From CALJXB01 sp965225935 (GTDB taxonomy: Bacteria; Pseudomonadota; Alphaproteobacteria; Kiloniellales; JAKSDN01), in NCBI GenBank assembly GCA_965225935.1, contig CBDDCC010000013.1, positions 248,001 through 312,000 on the forward strand: a DNA stretch of 64,000 bases, given 5' to 3'. Of this stretch, positions 61,462-64,000 are shown one piece after another. The first letter of the stretch is position 1; each line of letters starts with the position of its first letter. Position numbers and translations under genes: made by a program. The notes under the pieces were generated by a model. The model saw only the letters and a list, made by a program, of their open reading frames with translations, was not told the origin of the DNA and ran no database searches.

Positions 61462-62274
61462 ATGACCGATACCCATCTCATCGCAAAGCTCGATTGGCAG
61501 ACCTACAACCGGATTGTGGCCGAGGCCTCTCCAGTAGTGCTCCTGCCGGTCGGCGCGCTCGAGCAGCACGGCCCGCACCTGCCGATGGACGTCGACGCCA
61601 TCATCCCGACCAGGATCTGCGAGGCCGTGGCGCCGAGAGTCGGGGGCCTGGTCGCGCCGACCATCTGCTACGGCTACAAGTCACAGCCGAAGTCCGGCGG
61701 CGGCAACCACTTTCCCGGCACGACGAGCCTGAACGGACAGACTCTGGTCATGACGGTGCATGACGTGATCCTGGAGTTCGCCCGCCACGGTGTCCGAAAG
61801 ATGGCCATTCTAATCGGGCACTACGAGAACGCCATGTTCATGGTCGAGGGCATCGACCTCGCGCTTCGCGATTTGCTGATGCTTGGCGTCGACGACATGA
61901 AAGTGCTGCGCGTGGACTACTGGGACTTCACCTCCGACGAGACCCTGAAAGCCGTCTACCCGGACGGCTTCCTCGGCTGGCCGCTGGAGCACGCAGGTGT
62001 CATGGAAACGTCCGTGATGCTGTACCTGCACCCGGAGTTCGTCGACATGGCTCAGGCGCCGTCGCATCCGCCGACCTCCTTCCCGCCTTACGACGTCTAC
62101 CCCTTCGATGGCAATCGCGGGACGCCGTCGGGATCGCTGTCGGCGGCATGTGACGGAACGGCGGAGAAGGGGCGCCTGATGTTCGAGGAGTATGTTTCCG
62201 GGATCAGCGAAGCTCTGAAGGAGGAGTTCGCGCTGCCGGCGTCGGGCGCTCGAATATGGCAGTCGTTGGGCTGA
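61462..62274 (+). CDS. Creatininase-family amidohydrolase
   Basis: A 270-aa metalloenzyme. LLPVGALEQHGPHLPMDVDA (metal Glu, His and Asp), CYGYKSQPKSGGGNHFPGTT, ILIGHYENAMFMVEGIDLAL and GWPLEHAGVMETSVMLYLHP match true creatininase (creatinine amidohydrolase) unusually well, including the KSQ.KSGGGNHFPGTTSL stretch. Creatininase opens creatinine to creatine using zinc/manganese. The family also includes mycofactocin- and riboflavin-related amidohydrolases, but those lack the GYKSQ segment. Last gene of the transporter, SDR, amidohydrolase operon. No creatinase gene follows in the window. Confidence 0.88.
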   Translation: MTDTHLIAKLDWQTYNRIVAEASPVVLLPVGALEQHGPHLPMDVDAIIPTRICEAVAPRVGGLVAPTICYGYKSQPKSGGGNHFPGTTSLNGQTLVMTVHDVILEFARHGVRKMAILIGHYENAMFMVEGIDLALRDLLMLGVDDMKVLRVDYWDFTSDETLKAVYPDGFLGWPLEHAGVMETSVMLYLHPEFVDMAQAPSHPPTSFPPYDVYPFDGNRGTPSGSLSAACDGTAEKGRLMFEEYVSGISEALKEEFALPASGARIWQSLG

Positions 62275-62739
62275 ACGACCCGCTCGATCGGGTGGGCACG
62301 ACTCTCTGAGCCAGACGACCGGAACGGAGGTCGTGGCGCCTCCGCCACCAAAGCTTTTCAAGCGCGACCCAAAGCTCCAGTTCGAAGGTCCCTTGTGATA
62401 CGGCCGAGGGCCGCAGAGAACAGAGGGCGAGACGCTCATATCGATGACGGAGGCCGCGAGCTGCGGGAACGGCCGCAACTGACCTCCGGAAGCCGATGCA
62501 ATGGGACTCGGGGCAGGTGCATCGTCGTGCAGGGCCAGATGCGTTCCGACCCGGTTGTTCCGCAAAGGGGATCGCGCCGACCTCCATGGCGAGCTTGCGC
62601 AGGTCTCGGCCCCATGGTCGTTGCCAGGCAGTTCCCGGATAGTTCGGTTCCGTTGCCAATCCATGGCGTGCGCCGGATCGCGGACCTCGCAGGGCGCGGC
62701 GGGACCTCGGGACGTCGTCGCGTCAAGGCCGGAGGCGGT
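62275..62739. other. Intergenic stretch between creatininase and phnF
   Basis: 465 bases between convergent genes. Open frames are compositionally ordinary for GC-rich non-coding DNA and hold no motif that I recognise. Confidence 0.4.
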
Positions 62740-63477
62740 CTAGCCGCCCAGCTTGAGCCTGACACGGTCGGTTCTGAACAGGGTCACGCCGAACTCGATG
62801 GGTTGGCCCTGCTCGTCCACATTGATCGCCTTGGATACCAAGACCGGCCGCGACACCGGCTGTTTCAATAGGCGCCCCTCGCGGGACGTCGGCATGCGCG
62901 CGGAGACGGTGGTCGAGCGACGGAAGTAGTTGTCGATGCCGAGCTGCCGCAGGGCCTTGGAAATGCTGGCAGTGTCGCGTACGACGCGGGCCAGGCCGGC
63001 GAAACGGGCGGCGGGAAAGAAATGCCGGGCTACACCGACCACTTCTCCGTCGGCGCGGCAGGTTCGCTCGACCATCACCAGGCGGGACTCCCGGCGGAGC
63101 CGCAAGGCCTGTGCGATCTCCTTGGTCGCCGTCTTGTGTTCGATTTGCAACACCTCGCCGGCCGGTTCCATGCCCTGGTCGAGGATGATCTCGGAGAACC
63201 TCGTCCGCTGCGAAATCGGATAGTTAACGACGCGGCCGTTGACGAAGCTGCCGGCCCCTTGGCGCGTCTCGGTTAGGCCGGCCTCGTCGAGGGCTTTGAG
63301 GGACTGCCGCACCGTGTGGCGATTGACGCCGAAGCGTCGGGCGAGCTCGTTGGCGGAGGGGAGTTTTCCGCCCGCGCCGAATTCGCCCGTGCGGATTTCC
63401 GAAAGTAGGACATCGTAGATCTGCCGCCAGATCGGCTGCGGCCCGCTCCGGTCGATCGTCTTTGTGCGATGTGACAT
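62740..63477 (-). CDS. phnF: Phosphonate-utilization regulator PhnF (GntR/HutC family)
   Basis: A 245-aa regulator. The GntR winged helix is at about 15-78 (PIWRQIYDVLLSEIRTGEFG, ANELARRFGVNRHTVRQSLK). A UTRA ligand domain follows at about 95-240, with NYPISQRTRFSEIILDQGME, RRSTTVSARMPTSREG and PIEFGVTLFRTDRVRLKL, which mirror E. coli PhnF. It is divergent from phnG, with a 14-bp palindrome between them. It should repress the C-P lyase operon that begins at 63566. Confidence 0.9.
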   Translation of the reverse strand: MSHRTKTIDRSGPQPIWRQIYDVLLSEIRTGEFGAGGKLPSANELARRFGVNRHTVRQSLKALDEAGLTETRQGAGSFVNGRVVNYPISQRTRFSEIILDQGMEPAGEVLQIEHKTATKEIAQALRLRRESRLVMVERTCRADGEVVGVARHFFPAARFAGLARVVRDTASISKALRQLGIDNYFRRSTTVSARMPTSREGRLLKQPVSRPVLVSKAINVDEQGQPIEFGVTLFRTDRVRLKLGG

Positions 63478-63537
63478 GAAAACTTCACCGGCGTGTCACG
63501 GTGCCTTCATTGGGGCAGTGTAACTCTTGAATCTAGA

Positions 63538-63551
63538 CTTGTCTAGACAAG
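63538..63551. promoter_or_regulatory. PhnF operator, 14-bp palindrome CTTGTCTAGACAAG
   Basis: A perfect palindrome in the 88-base phnF-phnG divergent space, overlapped on its left by another TCTAGAC (63532-63538), so TCTAGAC occurs twice at 10-base spacing. HutC-subfamily operators have the form TTGTNTANACAA. It lies 14 bases before the phnG start and would block transcription of both genes. Confidence 0.7.
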
Positions 63552-63565
63552 CGCGGAATCTGTCG

Positions 63566-64000
63566 ATGCCGACTGCACAAGCCGAATCCCGAACCCGCAC
63601 CGAGGAGCGCCGGTCCTGGTTGACGACCCTGGCTCTCGCCGATGGCGGTCTGTTGCAGAAGGCTTGGGACGATTTGTCGGCACCCTCGGACTGCGCTTTT
63701 CTGCGCCGACCGGAGATCGGCCTGGCCATGGTCCGGGGCCGGGCAGGCGGGTCGGGCGCGGCCTTCAACCTGGGCGAAATGACCGTGACGCGTTGCGTCG
63801 TCACAGCACGGGACAGTGTGAGCGGCGCCCGTATCGATGGCATCGCCTGTGTCGCCGGACGCGACCCGCGCCGGGCCGAGCTGGTGGCCAGGTTCGATGC
63901 CGCCTTTCAGGACCGCGGGCTCGGCAGCGCCGCACGCGATGCCGTTCTGCACCGCTTGTCCGAGGCGCGTCGGGAGGCGGAAGACGCGCAGGCGGCCAAG
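63566..64000 (+). CDS. phnG: C-P lyase subunit PhnG (cut by window edge)
   Basis: The first 145 residues of PhnG, open to the right edge; the family is about 150 residues, so nearly all is present. ERRSWLTTLALADGGLLQKA, LRRPEIGLAMVRGRAGGSGA, FNLGEMTVTRCVV and GIACVAGRDPRRAELVARFD match PhnG. It belongs to the PhnGHIJ core that activates phosphonates as ribose-linked intermediates for radical C-P bond cleavage. phnH, phnI and phnJ presumably follow outside the window. The ATG at 63566 has only a weak ribosome site. Confidence 0.9.
   Translation, partial: MPTAQAESRTRTEERRSWLTTLALADGGLLQKAWDDLSAPSDCAFLRRPEIGLAMVRGRAGGSGAAFNLGEMTVTRCVVTARDSVSGARIDGIACVAGRDPRRAELVARFDAAFQDRGLGSAARDAVLHRLSEARREAEDAQAAK

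Overview
The window looks like a high-GC alphaproteobacterial chromosome. The evidence is an ALA synthase (Shemin-type heme synthesis), many ABC transporters for organic nitrogen compounds, twin-arginine signals on binding proteins, and dense operons whose genes overlap by ATGA, GTGA or TGATG. The genus cannot be fixed from the sequence alone. I see no rRNA, tRNA, CRISPR array or phage block. Mobile DNA is limited to two inactive IS630-family copies.

Layout. (1) 1-4146, minus: a catabolic operon with RidA, an M20 deacylase, a trimethylamine-dehydrogenase-like flavoprotein and a thiamine-diphosphate enzyme cut by the left edge; an Lrp/AsnC regulator diverges from it (4508-5005). (2) 5403-9737, minus: GntR/FCD regulator, crotonase, class III CoA-transferase, SDR and class II aldolase. 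Overlapping face-to-face promoters with a 20-bp palindrome (10039-10084) serve this operon and a rightward hydrolase plus orphan binding-protein pair (10427-12902). (3) 13400-27200: a decayed IS630, then an uptake module. It holds a peptide/opine-type ABC transporter with an S33 hydrolase (minus), a broken mlrC gene, an XRE-cupin regulator and a complete LIV-type transporter (plus). Two identical-format 18-bp operators, ATTTTCA-N4-TGAAAAT, mark both transporter promoters. (4) 27589-29394: an ankyrin protein with an IS630 inserted into its stop codon. (5) 29541-37800, minus: a BMP-type ABC transporter, formamidase (amiF) and an AmiC/AmiR sensor-antiterminator pair, behind a leader with a promoter, a stem-loop and an intrinsic terminator.

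(6) 38518-53083 is the highlight: a compact hydroxylamine-oxidation island. haoA (octaheme, with the P460 tyrosine) and haoB are followed by a MocR-type PLP regulator, ccmF-G-H-I, hemA and ccmD. A divergent nsrR gene then faces norS-norY-senC-orfX (the CuA-containing sNOR-type NO reductase known from ammonia oxidizers) and a nirC nitrite channel. Together these encode hydroxylamine oxidation, the heme supply and cytochrome maturation it needs, NO sensing, NO removal and nitrite export. No ammonia monooxygenase, cytochrome c554 or cM552 gene is in the window, so it resembles a self-contained heterotrophic hydroxylamine/NO module.

(7) 53404-62274: a TetR regulator divergent from a LIV-type transporter (with a permease-ATPase fusion), an SDR, an amidohydrolase and a creatininase-family enzyme; a creatinine-like or cyclic-amide substrate is inferred. 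(8) 62740-64000: phnF divergent from phnG, the left end of a C-P lyase operon, with a 14-bp palindromic operator between them.

The common theme is scavenging of organic and reduced nitrogen (methylamines or betaines, amides, creatinine-like compounds, phosphonates), with hydroxylamine and NO chemistry in the middle.
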